From an uncultured Alphaproteobacteria bacterium (GTDB lineage Bacteria > Pseudomonadota > Alphaproteobacteria > Micavibrionales > Micavibrionaceae): a stretch of DNA of 22,149 nucleotides. Location: assembly GCA_946480475.1 (NCBI GenBank), contig CAMLJM010000035.1, positions 1-22,149 of the forward strand, read 5' to 3'. Of the stretch, positions 6,264 through 14,435 are shown piece by piece. Position numbers and translations under genes: made by a program. The notes beneath the pieces are model-generated. The model did not search any database. It had not been told where the DNA came from and worked only from the letters and a program-made list of their open reading frames with translations. How positions within the stretch are numbered: the first letter of the stretch is position 1; the number at the start of each line of letters is the position of its first letter.

Positions 6264-6272
6264 TGCTATGGT
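6264..6272 (+). promoter_or_regulatory. Extended -10 of the gene at 6279 (possible leaderless start)
   Basis: TGCTATGGT is TGn-TATGGT and ends six bases before the ATG at 6279; TTGTCA at 6243-6248 is a -35 at 18-base spacing. The -10 sits within GCTATG-GT-CATAGC (6265-6278), arms of a perfect six-base inverted repeat. No ribosome-binding site lies between. Confidence 0.5.
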
Positions 6273-6278
6273 CATAGC

Positions 6279-6995
6279 ATGCTTGATCTATCTGAACTTC
6301 AGAGTTTCGATCCTGTTATTGTTCGCGGTGAAGACGCGAACTTTGCGCGTTATGCGCCTGAGCTAAATCGTCGCGAGGTGAATCTGGTAACTTGGCGGCC
6401 ACACATGCCACAGAATCTGAAAGCGGCGTTAGAAACTGTCGATCTTGATATTGTTGCGTCAAAACTGAAGAAGGAAAAAGAACACCATCATTTCTGGCAG
6501 CCTTTTGTGCTTGGCGCTAATTTCAGTGATAAGAGATCTGTTAAACGCTTTAACAGACAGCTTACGAATGCTTGTAATGTTTTTTTTAGTAACAAACAGC
6601 ATGCAGAAAGCCTGGGGCGCTATCTTTCAAAACGAACACAGCAATATGGTCAGGCTATCCAAAGCCCGAAGGTGGGGGTTGGGGTGCTGGTCATGGAGCC
6701 ATGTCATGAATACTGGCTTTTATGGCATGGAGATGAGGGCAAGCGAAGGGGTATTCAAACCCTTATTGGAAAGTTTGGAACGCTAGCGTGGCCTTACAGG
6801 CCGCCTTCCGATAAAGATGATCCTCATTATTTCTGGGATGATCCCCGCGAGGATTTGCCGCAGATTTCGCCGGAAGAGTTTGGCGTTTTCAAATGTAAAG
6901 CGGCTGATAACCCTTTGATACATACAACTGTGAGCGCGCGGCTCGAGAGTAAGAAAAGATTGATAGCTATATATTCAACGCCTAATGCTTTTTAA
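6279..6995 (+). CDS. Hypothetical protein, 238 aa
   Basis: I do not recognise a family. The product looks soluble, with no signal peptide or clear membrane helix. The N-terminal third is charged, with a Lys/Glu/His cluster (LKKEKEHHHFWQPFVLG), followed by an Arg/Lys-rich stretch containing RSVKRFNRQLTNACNVFF, and a tryptophan/proline-rich C-terminal part (EYWLLWHG, LAWPYRPPSDKDDPHYFWDDP). The ATG at 6279 is chosen because a -35/extended -10 pair ends six bases upstream, which excludes the upstream TTG at 6243 (itself the -35). The stop TAA shares a TTAA with the stop of phaC, read on the other strand, so the two genes converge with a four-base overlap and no terminator. Confidence 0.7.
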   Translation: MLDLSELQSFDPVIVRGEDANFARYAPELNRREVNLVTWRPHMPQNLKAALETVDLDIVASKLKKEKEHHHFWQPFVLGANFSDKRSVKRFNRQLTNACNVFFSNKQHAESLGRYLSKRTQQYGQAIQSPKVGVGVLVMEPCHEYWLLWHGDEGKRRGIQTLIGKFGTLAWPYRPPSDKDDPHYFWDDPREDLPQISPEEFGVFKCKAADNPLIHTTVSARLESKKRLIAIYSTPNAF

Positions 6996-8800
6996 ACAGC
7001 AGGCGCTTTCATCTTTACATAGCTGCCGGGGGCATCTTCGATGAAACTTTCTATTTTCCGCGCAGAGATTTCTCCGTTGCCGAACTCTTTCAGCCATTGC
7101 GCATGATGAGGCCACCACGAACCATCTGTTTGCTGAGCATTTTTAAGCCACTCTTCATTATCGGCGGGTGTGTCTTTATAGATCCAGTAACAATATTTTT
7201 TCTTGTCCGGCGGGTTAACGACGCCAGCCACATGCCCTGATGCAGCCAGAACAAATGTTCTGGGACCCTTGACAAGTTGCGTCGTGGCATATGTGGCTTT
7301 CCATGGGGCAATGTGATCTTCACGCGTGGACAGGAAGTAACAAGGTGTTTCGATCTTGCTGATGTCGATGGGTGTGCCCTTCATTTCAACCGCGCAGGGT
7401 GTAACCAATGCATTGTCCCGGTAGAACATACGCAGATAAAAGCTGTGCATGGCGGCGGGCATGTTGGTGGAATCGTCATTCCAGTAAAGCAGGTCGAATG
7501 GGAATGGCTCCCGGCCCATCAGGTAATTGTTCACGACAAAAGACCAGATCATGTCATTGGCGCGCAATAGTGAGAATGTTTTCTTAAGGGAATCAGCAGA
7601 TAGAAACCCTTTGGCCTCCATATCCTGTTCCATCAGTTTAAGCTGCTCATCATCGATAAACAGTTTCATCTCGCCGGATTCTTCGAAATCTACAAGTGTA
7701 GTCAGGAAGGTCGCAGACGCTACGCGTTCAGCTTTGTCGTTCGCCTGCAGCCAGGCTAGTGTCACAGCCAGTAATGTGCCGCCCAGACAATAGCCAATGA
7801 CATTGGCATCGCGTTCGCTGGTTATCATCTCCATCTGGTCGAGCGCCATCAGGATGCCTTCCTGCATGTAATCTTCGAATTTCTTCTGGGCGAGTTTACG
7901 ATCCGGGTTGACCCACGATACGATAAATACAGTGTGCCCCTGTGCGACGAGCCATTTTACGTACGAATTCTCCGGTTTAAGATCCAGGATGTAATATTTA
8001 TTGATCCAAGGCGGCACAATCAGCAGGGGACGTTTATATACCTGTTCTGTGGCAGGTTCATACTGAATCATCTGCATCAGGTCGTTCTGATAAACAACCT
8101 TGCCCGGTGTCGTAGCAATATTCTCACCTAACTTAAAAGCTTTATAGTCTGTCGTGCTGATATTCAACTCACCACCACCACGCTCCAGATCTTCCAGCAG
8201 GTTTTGCAGACCTTTAACCAGATTGTCACCACGAGTTCTAACAGTTTCTTCCAGCACCTCAGGATTCGTCATGACAAAGTTTGTCGGTGATATGGCGTTG
8301 ATATATTGGCGTGTGTAGAAATCAATTTTCTGGCGTGTGGCAGCATCCAATCCTTCGGTATCTCGCACGATATTCTCGAGCCAGCGACTGGTAAGCAAAT
8401 AGGATTGTTTGATAAAATCGAAATATGCGCTTTGGTTCCAGAGGGGGGATTTAAATCTCTTGTCGGACTTATCGGGTTCAAAAAGGGTTTTGCCATCCTG
8501 ACCTAGAAATTTTTTGGTGCTTTCGCTCCAGAGATTGGTCCAGTCGCTCCAGAATTGCATCTGCATATCGACCAGCTTCTGGGGGTCGGAAATCATATTT
8601 CCCATAAATTTTGCGTAGGTTTCCTGCAAATTCAAGGGATCCGGCGTCAGGAGCGTTTTGCCGGGGTCGTATTTTTCAAGGAATTCCTGCAATAAAGGTT
8701 GCGCGCGTTGGCTGGCCTCCATCAAAATATGGCCAATCTGGATAAAGTCAGGAATGGCGGGAATCGATGGTTCCGGGCTGTCTTTTTCTGGTTTGTTCAT
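6992..8800 (-). CDS. phaC: Class I poly(3-hydroxyalkanoate) synthase
   Basis: The 602-residue product fits class I PhaC, which polymerises (R)-3-hydroxyacyl-CoA into storage polyester on granule surfaces. The alpha/beta-hydrolase core begins with RPLLIVPPWINKYYILDL (~257-274). The catalytic triad is visible: Cys338 in the lipase-like box GYCLGG, Asp495 in TREDHIAPW and His523 in AASGHVAGVVNPP. The 157- and 28-residue spacings are close to those of the Cupriavidus enzyme. The N-terminal ~200 residues form the variable domain. ATG 8800 is chosen over the longer frame to 8833 because a -35/-10 pair lies between, with the -10 ending six bases before it; no Shine-Dalgarno site is present. No phaA, phaB, phasin or PhaR gene is adjacent. 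The gene ends by overlapping the convergent gene at 6279. Confidence 0.95.
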   Translation of the reverse strand: MNKPEKDSPEPSIPAIPDFIQIGHILMEASQRAQPLLQEFLEKYDPGKTLLTPDPLNLQETYAKFMGNMISDPQKLVDMQMQFWSDWTNLWSESTKKFLGQDGKTLFEPDKSDKRFKSPLWNQSAYFDFIKQSYLLTSRWLENIVRDTEGLDAATRQKIDFYTRQYINAISPTNFVMTNPEVLEETVRTRGDNLVKGLQNLLEDLERGGGELNISTTDYKAFKLGENIATTPGKVVYQNDLMQMIQYEPATEQVYKRPLLIVPPWINKYYILDLKPENSYVKWLVAQGHTVFIVSWVNPDRKLAQKKFEDYMQEGILMALDQMEMITSERDANVIGYCLGGTLLAVTLAWLQANDKAERVASATFLTTLVDFEESGEMKLFIDDEQLKLMEQDMEAKGFLSADSLKKTFSLLRANDMIWSFVVNNYLMGREPFPFDLLYWNDDSTNMPAAMHSFYLRMFYRDNALVTPCAVEMKGTPIDISKIETPCYFLSTREDHIAPWKATYATTQLVKGPRTFVLAASGHVAGVVNPPDKKKYCYWIYKDTPADNEEWLKNAQQTDGSWWPHHAQWLKEFGNGEISARKIESFIEDAPGSYVKMKAPAV

Positions 8801-8806
8801 GGGGGA

Positions 8807-8835
8807 ACTATGCCTGAGGATGGGCATTAGCACAA
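8807..8835 (-). promoter_or_regulatory. Promoter of phaC (possible leaderless start)
   Basis: On the minus strand TTGTGC (8830-8835), a 17-base spacer and CATAGT (8807-8812) are followed by six bases and then the ATG at 8798-8800. Transcription would start at about the initiation codon. The intervening bases are TCCCCC, with no ribosome-binding site. Confidence 0.45.
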
Positions 8836-8913
8836 TTGTCTTAAGGCCTTGAATCTGACGACTGAATAGGCCACGATGTCGACTTCTGACAATTTTTACC
8901 GGAGTTCAGATCC

Positions 8914-9705
8914 TTGCGCCCGTTTATATGTCTTATTGGTATTGCCATGATTGCCGCCAGCCTGTCTGCTTGTGAAACAGCCGACAGTAAGAAAGTGGAG
9001 GTGCAATCGGCTCAGCCTGCTATGTCTGATGAACAGATCGAACATACATATACAGAAGCTTTGCGCACAACGGGTAATAGCAGCGTAGAGGTCTTCTCCC
9101 TGGATGATCACGATATGTCAGCGCCATATGTGCCAGAGGCCAATCCGCTGACGCCGGCTCCCCATCTGCCGCAAGGTACGGGTAAGGCTTTTGGCGGGAA
9201 TGCGAATGTTACGGTTTTCCCGCTGGATGGTGCACCAACATATGGTGCTCCTGGTGCAATACCAGCGATGATCCCGCCAGCAGCGCCGACAGCTTTGACG
9301 CCAGCCCCGTACGATCAAGGCCACCTGGGTACTGATAACATACCTCGTATCTATTTTAATCACGGAGATGTCGGCGTTAACCAGGCGGGCAAACAAGTGA
9401 CGGCTGCCGTGGCAAGCCAATGCCGTGCAGGCGGTTGCGGCCTTGTAAAGGTAGAAGGTCATGCAAGCACACGCGCTATTGCCAAGGATGAAATTCAGCG
9501 CCGTATGATTAACCTCAAGGTTTCTATGGATCGTGCTTTGAATGTTACACGTCAGCTCATTCGCGATGGCATGCCTGCTGATAATATACAGGTTGTGGCG
9601 CATGGCGACCGTGTGCCGCCTTTATCGGTGCCAAATGCTGATCCTGAAGCAGCAGCGCGACGTGTAGAAATTCTGACAGGTTCTTCTAATCCCCTCATGT
9701 ACTAG
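8914..9705 (+). CDS. OmpA-like outer-membrane lipoprotein
   Basis: The 263-residue protein starts with a lipoprotein signal peptide (RPFICLIGIAMIAASLSAC) with Cys20 as the lipidated residue. A TTG start at 8914 is preferred because GGAG (8901-8904) lies nine bases upstream and the next in-frame ATG would cut the signal peptide. Residues 21-140 are Pro/Ala-rich and contain a repeated V-x-VF-x-LD motif (58-64 and 99-105). The C-terminal half is an OmpA/MotB-type peptidoglycan-binding domain: IYFNHG, VKVEGHAS, NLKVSMDRALNVTRQL and ARRVEIL. The usual GHTD is replaced by GHAS, removing the Asp that contacts diaminopimelate, while the Arg of the NxxLSxxRA motif is kept (Arg207). It probably links outer membrane and wall. 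It precedes hom by 11 bases and may share its transcript. Confidence 0.85.
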   Translation: MRPFICLIGIAMIAASLSACETADSKKVEVQSAQPAMSDEQIEHTYTEALRTTGNSSVEVFSLDDHDMSAPYVPEANPLTPAPHLPQGTGKAFGGNANVTVFPLDGAPTYGAPGAIPAMIPPAAPTALTPAPYDQGHLGTDNIPRIYFNHGDVGVNQAGKQVTAAVASQCRAGGCGLVKVEGHASTRAIAKDEIQRRMINLKVSMDRALNVTRQLIRDGMPADNIQVVAHGDRVPPLSVPNADPEAAARRVEILTGSSNPLMY

Positions 9706-9716
9706 AAAGTACAAAA

Positions 9717-11009
9717 ATGACGAAAGAAATGCGCATTGGTATCGCTGGCCTCGGGAATGTGGGGGCCGGCGTTGTCAAAATCATCCAGAAACATGCCCGC
9801 GATCTTGAGCGGCGTTCAGGTAAAAAGTTCAAGATTCTTGCCGTTTCAGCACGCAGTAAGAAAAAATCACGCGGTATAAAGCTTACTTCGTATGAATGGG
9901 TGCATGATCCGCTGGAGCTGGTCAATAATCCTGATATTGATGTCATTGTAGAGCTGATCGGCGGATCATCTGGTGTCGCTTATGATCTGGTCGTGGCAGC
10001 ACTTTCTGCTGGTAAGCATGTGGTAACGGCTAATAAAGCATTGCTGGCCCATCATGGTCATGCGCTGGCATTACTGGCGGAGAAGCAGGGTGTCAGCCTG
10101 AATTTTGAAGGTTCAGTTGCAGGTGGCATACCTGCCATTAAAGCACTGCGCGAAGGCTTTGCGGCAAACGATGTGCAGTCTGTTCGGGGTATTCTGAATG
10201 GCACCTGCAATTACATCCTGACGGAGATGCGCGAGACGGGACGTGACTTCAAGGATGTCTTAAAAGAGGCGCAAGCAAAAGGTTATGCGGAAGCTGATCC
10301 CTCGTTTGACGTTGATGGTATTGATACAGCGCATAAGCTTTCGATACTGACGGCGCTCGCTTTTGGCACCAAGCCTGATATTGGCAAAGTCGAAACCAAG
10401 GGCATACGAAATATTACGGCTGCCGATATTCAGCATGCAACAGAACTGGGCTATAGGATCAAATTACTTGGTTTATGTCGTCGCGAAGGTAAAAAGATCA
10501 TCCAAAGCGTTGAACCTTGCCTTGTGCCGGAACAGAGCGCACTAGGTTCTGTAAACGGTGTTTTGAATGCTGTGCATGTCCAGGGTGATTTTGTAGGCAC
10601 AGGCTGGCTGGTTGGTCGTGGTGCTGGCGAAGGGCCAACGGCTTCAGCGGTTGTTGCTGATTTAATCGATATTGCACGCGACCATAAGTTGCCTGTTTTC
10701 GGTGTCCCCGCCAAAGTGATGAAAGTAGGTGCTTTTGCTTCTGCCGATATTCTGAATGCGCATTTTTATATGCATGTGATCGTGCGTGATCAGCCGGGTG
10801 TGTTAGCGCAGATTGCAGCTATATTACGGGATCATAAAGTTTCTGTCGAAGCTGTTTTGCAACGTGGTCGTGATCCGGGTAAGCCTGTGTCCGTTGTCAT
10901 GACAACGCATCTGGTGCATCAATCCGATATGATGCAAGCAGCGACTAAAATCAGTAAATTGGCTGTGACCAGAAATAAAATCTGTGTCATGAGAATAGAG
11001 CAAACCTGA
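9717..11009 (+). CDS. hom: Homoserine dehydrogenase
   Basis: The 430-residue monofunctional enzyme reduces aspartate semialdehyde to homoserine, the branch point to methionine, threonine and isoleucine. The Rossmann motif GIAGLGNVGAGVV (8-20) opens the NAD(P)-binding domain; TANKALL (Lys107) and the catalytic segment DPSFDVDGIDTAHKLSIL (Asp203, Lys207) follow. The last ~80 residues (HVIVRDQPGVLAQIAAIL...) are an ACT domain, typical of threonine feedback control. ATG 9717 is used; an ATG at 9729 is the alternative and neither has a strong ribosome-binding site. Its position before glpX and recJ matches a common alphaproteobacterial order, but an unrelated minus-strand gene sits between hom and glpX here. 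The product supplies the substrate pathway of the sulfhydrylase at 1719-3032. Confidence 0.96.
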   Translation: MTKEMRIGIAGLGNVGAGVVKIIQKHARDLERRSGKKFKILAVSARSKKKSRGIKLTSYEWVHDPLELVNNPDIDVIVELIGGSSGVAYDLVVAALSAGKHVVTANKALLAHHGHALALLAEKQGVSLNFEGSVAGGIPAIKALREGFAANDVQSVRGILNGTCNYILTEMRETGRDFKDVLKEAQAKGYAEADPSFDVDGIDTAHKLSILTALAFGTKPDIGKVETKGIRNITAADIQHATELGYRIKLLGLCRREGKKIIQSVEPCLVPEQSALGSVNGVLNAVHVQGDFVGTGWLVGRGAGEGPTASAVVADLIDIARDHKLPVFGVPAKVMKVGAFASADILNAHFYMHVIVRDQPGVLAQIAAILRDHKVSVEAVLQRGRDPGKPVSVVMTTHLVHQSDMMQAATKISKLAVTRNKICVMRIEQT

Positions 11010-11030
11010 AGAACGTGCTGTGCAGTGCGA

Positions 11031-11048
11031 CCCGTTAAAAGTAACGGG
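11031..11048. terminator. Hairpin between convergent hom and the small minus-strand gene
   Basis: CCCGTTA (11031-11037) and TAACGGG (11042-11048) form a seven-pair stem with loop AAAG and include the stop codon of the minus-strand gene. There is no T-run, so its role as terminator is uncertain. Confidence 0.35.
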
Positions 11049-11352
11049 GTAGCGGCTGTATGACACCCGCTTTGGCGCGTGTGCATTCATAACCCGTACG
11101 CAATACTTCTTCTTGTATGCCGATTGCGGCATCCTCGTCTTTTAGGGCTATGTAGCCCGGACATTCAAATTCACAGTAGGGCGGGGATACGAACATATCT
11201 GTCTTAGCCAGGTCGTAGCGGCCAGTTGCTGTCTCCAGTGCGACTTGCAAGGCATCAGCATCATCGATGCAGAGGGCATGAACGAAGCCTACGCTGGCAT
11301 AGTATTCAACGTCTTCTGCTGTGCGACCGAAAATTGCTTTTAACATATCCAT
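11035..11352 (-). CDS. Hypothetical protein, 105 aa
   Basis: I do not recognise the family. The protein is small, acidic and probably cytosolic, with two alternating helix/strand-like segments (AEDVEYYASVGFVHALCIDDADALQVALETATG and GYIALKDEDAAIGIQEEVLRTGYECTRAKAG) and a Cys pair in PYCEFECPGY. Support for a real gene is good: GGAG lies seven bases before the ATG, a TTGACA-based promoter precedes it, and codon use resembles the neighbours. It sits convergent to hom and divergent from glpX, interrupting the otherwise typical hom-glpX-recJ order. Function unknown. Confidence 0.72.
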   Translation of the reverse strand: MDMLKAIFGRTAEDVEYYASVGFVHALCIDDADALQVALETATGRYDLAKTDMFVSPPYCEFECPGYIALKDEDAAIGIQEEVLRTGYECTRAKAGVIQPLPRYF

Positions 11353-11370
11353 TTTGATTCTCCGGCATTA

Positions 11371-11399
11371 TGAATAATTATTTTGGGCCAATCTGTCAA
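11371..11399 (-). promoter_or_regulatory. Promoter of the 105-aa gene
   Basis: Minus-strand TTGACA (11394-11399), a 17-base spacer and TATTCA (11371-11376) lie about 20 bases before the ATG. A perfect palindrome AATAATTATT (11373-11382) overlaps the -10. Confidence 0.45.
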
Positions 11400-11437
11400 A
11401 TTTCACTGGTTTCCGGGGGATGGAAAGGCACGTTGAA

Positions 11438-11466
11438 TTGCCTGGAACCCGCAGAATTCCTATACT
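11438..11466 (+). promoter_or_regulatory. Promoter of glpX-recJ
   Basis: TTGCCT (11438-11443), a 17-base spacer and TATACT (11461-11466) make a good sigma-70-type promoter with a start near 11473. It lies downstream of the longest possible glpX start at 11420 and so rules that start out. Confidence 0.6.
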
Positions 11467-11503
11467 TATTAGATCATCACTTAAAAGAAGGCAGAGGTCC
11501 CTT

Positions 11504-12508
11504 ATGTCCCTATCAGCCCGTAAAATCACAGCCCCTCAGGAAGGTTTTTCCATGGATCGCAACGTTGCTCTCGAAGCTGTTCGTGTGACTGAGGCAGCGG
11601 CATTGGCTGCATCGCGCCTGGTTGGTCGGGGAGATGAAAAGGCTGCTGATAAAGCTGCCGTTGATGCCATGCGCACGGCATTCAATACGCTCCAGATCGA
11701 TGGCACAGTTGTTATCGGGGAGGGGGAGCGTGACGAGGCCCCCATGCTGTATATCGGGGAACGTGTAGGCGCAGGCGGCCCAGCCATTGATATTGCATTG
11801 GATCCGCTGGAAGGTACGACTATTACGGCTAAGGGTGGTCCAAATGCTATGGCGGTTCTGGCCATGACAGACAAAGGTGGCTTTTTGAATGCCCCCGACA
11901 CTTATATGGAGAAGATTGCGGTGGGGCCTAATATTCCTGCCAACATCCTTGATCTTGACGCGCCGGTTGAGGACATTGTTCGTAAGCTTGCAAAAGAAAA
12001 GGATGCACGGGTAGAAGATCTGCTGGTTTGTATTCTTGATCGCCCCCGTCATGAAGCGATTATTCGTTCTGTTCGCGAGACGGGTGCCCGCATCATGCTG
12101 ATCCAGGATGGTGACGTGAGTGCCGTAATGGCTACAGCTGACCCGCTGACAGGTATTGATATGTATGTCGGCACAGGCGGCGCGCCTGAAGGTGTGCTGG
12201 CAGCGGCGGCGTTGCAATGTACGGGCGGCAGCATGCTGGGTCGTCTGGTGTTCCGTAATGATGATGAAAAACAACGTGCGGATCGCTGTGGCATCAAGGA
12301 TCTTGCAAAAATTTATACAACAAATGAGCTGGCGAAACCGGAGAATGTTATGTTTGCCGCTACAGGTGTTACAGATGGCGCGATGTTAAAAGGTGTCCGC
12401 CGTTTTCCGGGGGGGGCTGTAACGCATTCTATTGTTATGCGTTCTAAATCCGGAACAATTCGTCGCATCGAAACACAGCATGATTTCATGCGTAAGTCGG
12501 GCCTTTAG
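11504..12508 (+). CDS. glpX: Class II fructose-1,6-bisphosphatase
   Basis: The 334-residue product is a GlpX-type, metal-dependent fructose-1,6-bisphosphatase of gluconeogenesis (in some relatives also acting on sedoheptulose-1,7-bisphosphate). Signature motifs are GRGDEKAADKAAVDAMR, IGEGERDEAPMLYIGE (metal-binding acidic residues around 73-78) and DIALDPLEGTT (96-106), followed by AVLAMTDKGGFLNAPDTYMEKI. Two starts are plausible: ATG 11504 with AGAGG six bases upstream, and ATG 11552 (MDRNVALEAV, 318 residues) with AGGAAGG seven bases upstream. Family alignments usually begin near the second, so the shorter form is a real alternative. The stop codon directly abuts the recJ ATG, suggesting coupled translation. 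Confidence 0.95.
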   Translation: MSLSARKITAPQEGFSMDRNVALEAVRVTEAAALAASRLVGRGDEKAADKAAVDAMRTAFNTLQIDGTVVIGEGERDEAPMLYIGERVGAGGPAIDIALDPLEGTTITAKGGPNAMAVLAMTDKGGFLNAPDTYMEKIAVGPNIPANILDLDAPVEDIVRKLAKEKDARVEDLLVCILDRPRHEAIIRSVRETGARIMLIQDGDVSAVMATADPLTGIDMYVGTGGAPEGVLAAAALQCTGGSMLGRLVFRNDDEKQRADRCGIKDLAKIYTTNELAKPENVMFAATGVTDGAMLKGVRRFPGGAVTHSIVMRSKSGTIRRIETQHDFMRKSGL

Positions 12509-14320
12509 ATGTCAGATAAGATATTACAGGTAGATAGCTCTTTGATGCAGGCGCGGTGGGTTGTTCCTCCTGTGGCGCTTGACGCTATTGAACAAATTGT
12601 TCGCCAGCATAATCTTCCTGAAATTGTAGCCCGCCTTATTCATGGCCGTAATATAGCCTTGGAAAATATTGAAAGTTTTCTTGAGCCTAAATTGTCGCGT
12701 GATTTTCCTGATCCCTTTAAGCTCCAGGGTATGACATCGTTGGCCGATGATCTGGCGCAGGCGATTGTGGCAGGTAAGAAGATCGCGGTATTCGGCGATT
12801 TTGATGTTGATGGCGCAACATCAACGGCTATTCTTGTGCGCTTCCTGCGTCATTGCGGCGCTGATGCACGTTTTTATATTCCAGACCGTCTGAAAGAAGG
12901 GTATGGCCCCAATATTAATGCGCTGGCAAAGTTGCGGGCAGAAGGGGCTGATGTTTGTATTCTGGCTGACTGTGGCACCACGGCGCATGATGTGGTCGAA
13001 CAGGCGGTAGCGATAGGGCTTGAGGTTGTTATTCTTGACCACCATGAAGCAGAAGACCATTTACCGGTGGCGAAGCATCTGATCAACCCCAAGCGGAAAG
13101 ATGATACGTCAGGCCTAACCATGCTGGCGGCGTGTGGCGTTAGTTTCCTAACCTGTGTTGCCATTAATACTAAGCTGCGTGATATTGGGTTCTTCAAAGA
13201 TAAGACCGAGGCACCATTGAAAAGCTGGCTTGATCTCGTCGCGCTGGGCACGGTTTGCGATATGGTGCCGCTTACAGGGCCTAACCGGCTGTTTGTCCGT
13301 GTGGGTTTTGTACAAATGGCCAAGCGTGAAAATATCGGTATTGATGCACTTTGCAAGGTCGCAAAGCTGACCGATGATCCGAATGTTTATCACGCCGGTT
13401 TTGTTTTGGGGCCGCGTATCAATGCGGGTTCACGTGTGCATCAGGCCGATCTGGGGGCGCGGTTACTGCTGACCAATGATCCGGAAGAGGCCAGGAATAT
13501 TGCCTGGACACTGAATGATTGCAATGAGAAGCGCAAAGACATTCAGGCGGAAATGGTTGCCGAAGCCGTCAATCAGGTAGAGGATCACGGTTTGGCTGAT
13601 GATCCTGTCATTATTGTTGATGATGAAAGCTGGCATCCGGGCCTCGCAGGATTGGTTGCCAGCCGCCTAAAGGAAAAATATGGACGCCCCGCTGTTGTTA
13701 TTACTTACGCCCCAGGGACAGAAGCTGCGCTTGAAGGGCGTGGTTCAGGGCGGTCAGTGCCAGGGATAAATATTGCGGCAGCCTTCATTGACGCCCGGGC
13801 AGAGGGGCTGTTGATTAAAGGCGGTGGCCATGCCATGGCTGGAGGATTCACCGTGCTGCCTGAGCAGATAGAGGCTTTCCGCACATATATGAAAGACCAT
13901 GTAAAACGGCAGATGAACGGGCAACCCAGTGTCAGTGAAACAATGATTGATGGAGTCCTCAGTGTTCATGGGGCGCAGTATAAATTCATTGAAATGATCC
14001 ATGAGAAATTCGGACCGTTTGGTGCCGGGCATGAAGAACCTGTCTTTGCAATACCTGCCGTGCGGCTGCATATGGTGGATATTGTGGGTGAAGACCATGT
14101 GCGTTGCATGGTGAGTGACTGGGAAGGCGGGACGCGTATGAAAGCAATGGCCTTCCGTGCGGCAGATACGCCATTAGGACAAGCGTTACTAAAGCAGGGT
14201 AGCCGCCCTATTCATTTAATTGGACATTTCAAGCTGGATACCTGGAATGGCGCGCAGCGCGTGGAGATGCACATTCTTGACGCAGCTTTTGCGGTAACGG
14301 ACGCGATAGAGGCTGCTTAG
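12509..14320 (+). CDS. recJ: Single-stranded-DNA exonuclease RecJ
   Basis: The 603-residue product is the 5'-3' exonuclease of recombination and mismatch repair. DHH-phosphoesterase motifs coordinate two metal ions: GDFDVDG (96-102), ADCGTT (153-158) and LDHHEAEDH (176-184), with GTVCDMVPL (248-256) as a further motif. GPRINAGSR and the DHHA1 motif GGGHAMAGG (438-446) follow, and the C-terminal part is the OB-fold region. The length is close to the ~570-610 usual for the family. The ATG is the base after the glpX stop, with no independent ribosome-binding site, so translation probably depends on glpX. The next gene has its own promoter. Confidence 0.97.
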   Translation: MSDKILQVDSSLMQARWVVPPVALDAIEQIVRQHNLPEIVARLIHGRNIALENIESFLEPKLSRDFPDPFKLQGMTSLADDLAQAIVAGKKIAVFGDFDVDGATSTAILVRFLRHCGADARFYIPDRLKEGYGPNINALAKLRAEGADVCILADCGTTAHDVVEQAVAIGLEVVILDHHEAEDHLPVAKHLINPKRKDDTSGLTMLAACGVSFLTCVAINTKLRDIGFFKDKTEAPLKSWLDLVALGTVCDMVPLTGPNRLFVRVGFVQMAKRENIGIDALCKVAKLTDDPNVYHAGFVLGPRINAGSRVHQADLGARLLLTNDPEEARNIAWTLNDCNEKRKDIQAEMVAEAVNQVEDHGLADDPVIIVDDESWHPGLAGLVASRLKEKYGRPAVVITYAPGTEAALEGRGSGRSVPGINIAAAFIDARAEGLLIKGGGHAMAGGFTVLPEQIEAFRTYMKDHVKRQMNGQPSVSETMIDGVLSVHGAQYKFIEMIHEKFGPFGAGHEEPVFAIPAVRLHMVDIVGEDHVRCMVSDWEGGTRMKAMAFRAADTPLGQALLKQGSRPIHLIGHFKLDTWNGAQRVEMHILDAAFAVTDAIEAA

Positions 14321-14369
14321 CTATCCCCTTGTTTTACTTGTGTTTGCTGTCCCGCAGCATGCTTGAGGG

Positions 14370-14399
14370 TTGTTTTATTTCCGTATGATTTGCTATCTA
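14370..14399 (+). promoter_or_regulatory. Promoter of the GDPD-like gene
   Basis: TTGTTT (14370-14375), an 18-base spacer and TATCTA (14394-14399) with an upstream TG (extended -10) point to a start near 14406 and a ~30-base leader. This excludes starts upstream of 14436. Confidence 0.5.
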
Positions 14400-14435
14400 T
14401 TCAAGACTAATTTTAACGAAAAAGGGTGGTGTCTC

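Noticed and set aside
11420..11503. Longer glpX start at ATG 11420
   Set aside because: The best promoter (11438-11466) lies downstream of it, and the extra residues do not resemble the family.
11513..12274. 253-residue minus-strand frame opposite glpX
   Set aside because: It is antisense to a clearly coding gene, has no ribosome-binding site and its composition (His/Thr/Asn/Arg-rich) is that of a shadow frame.
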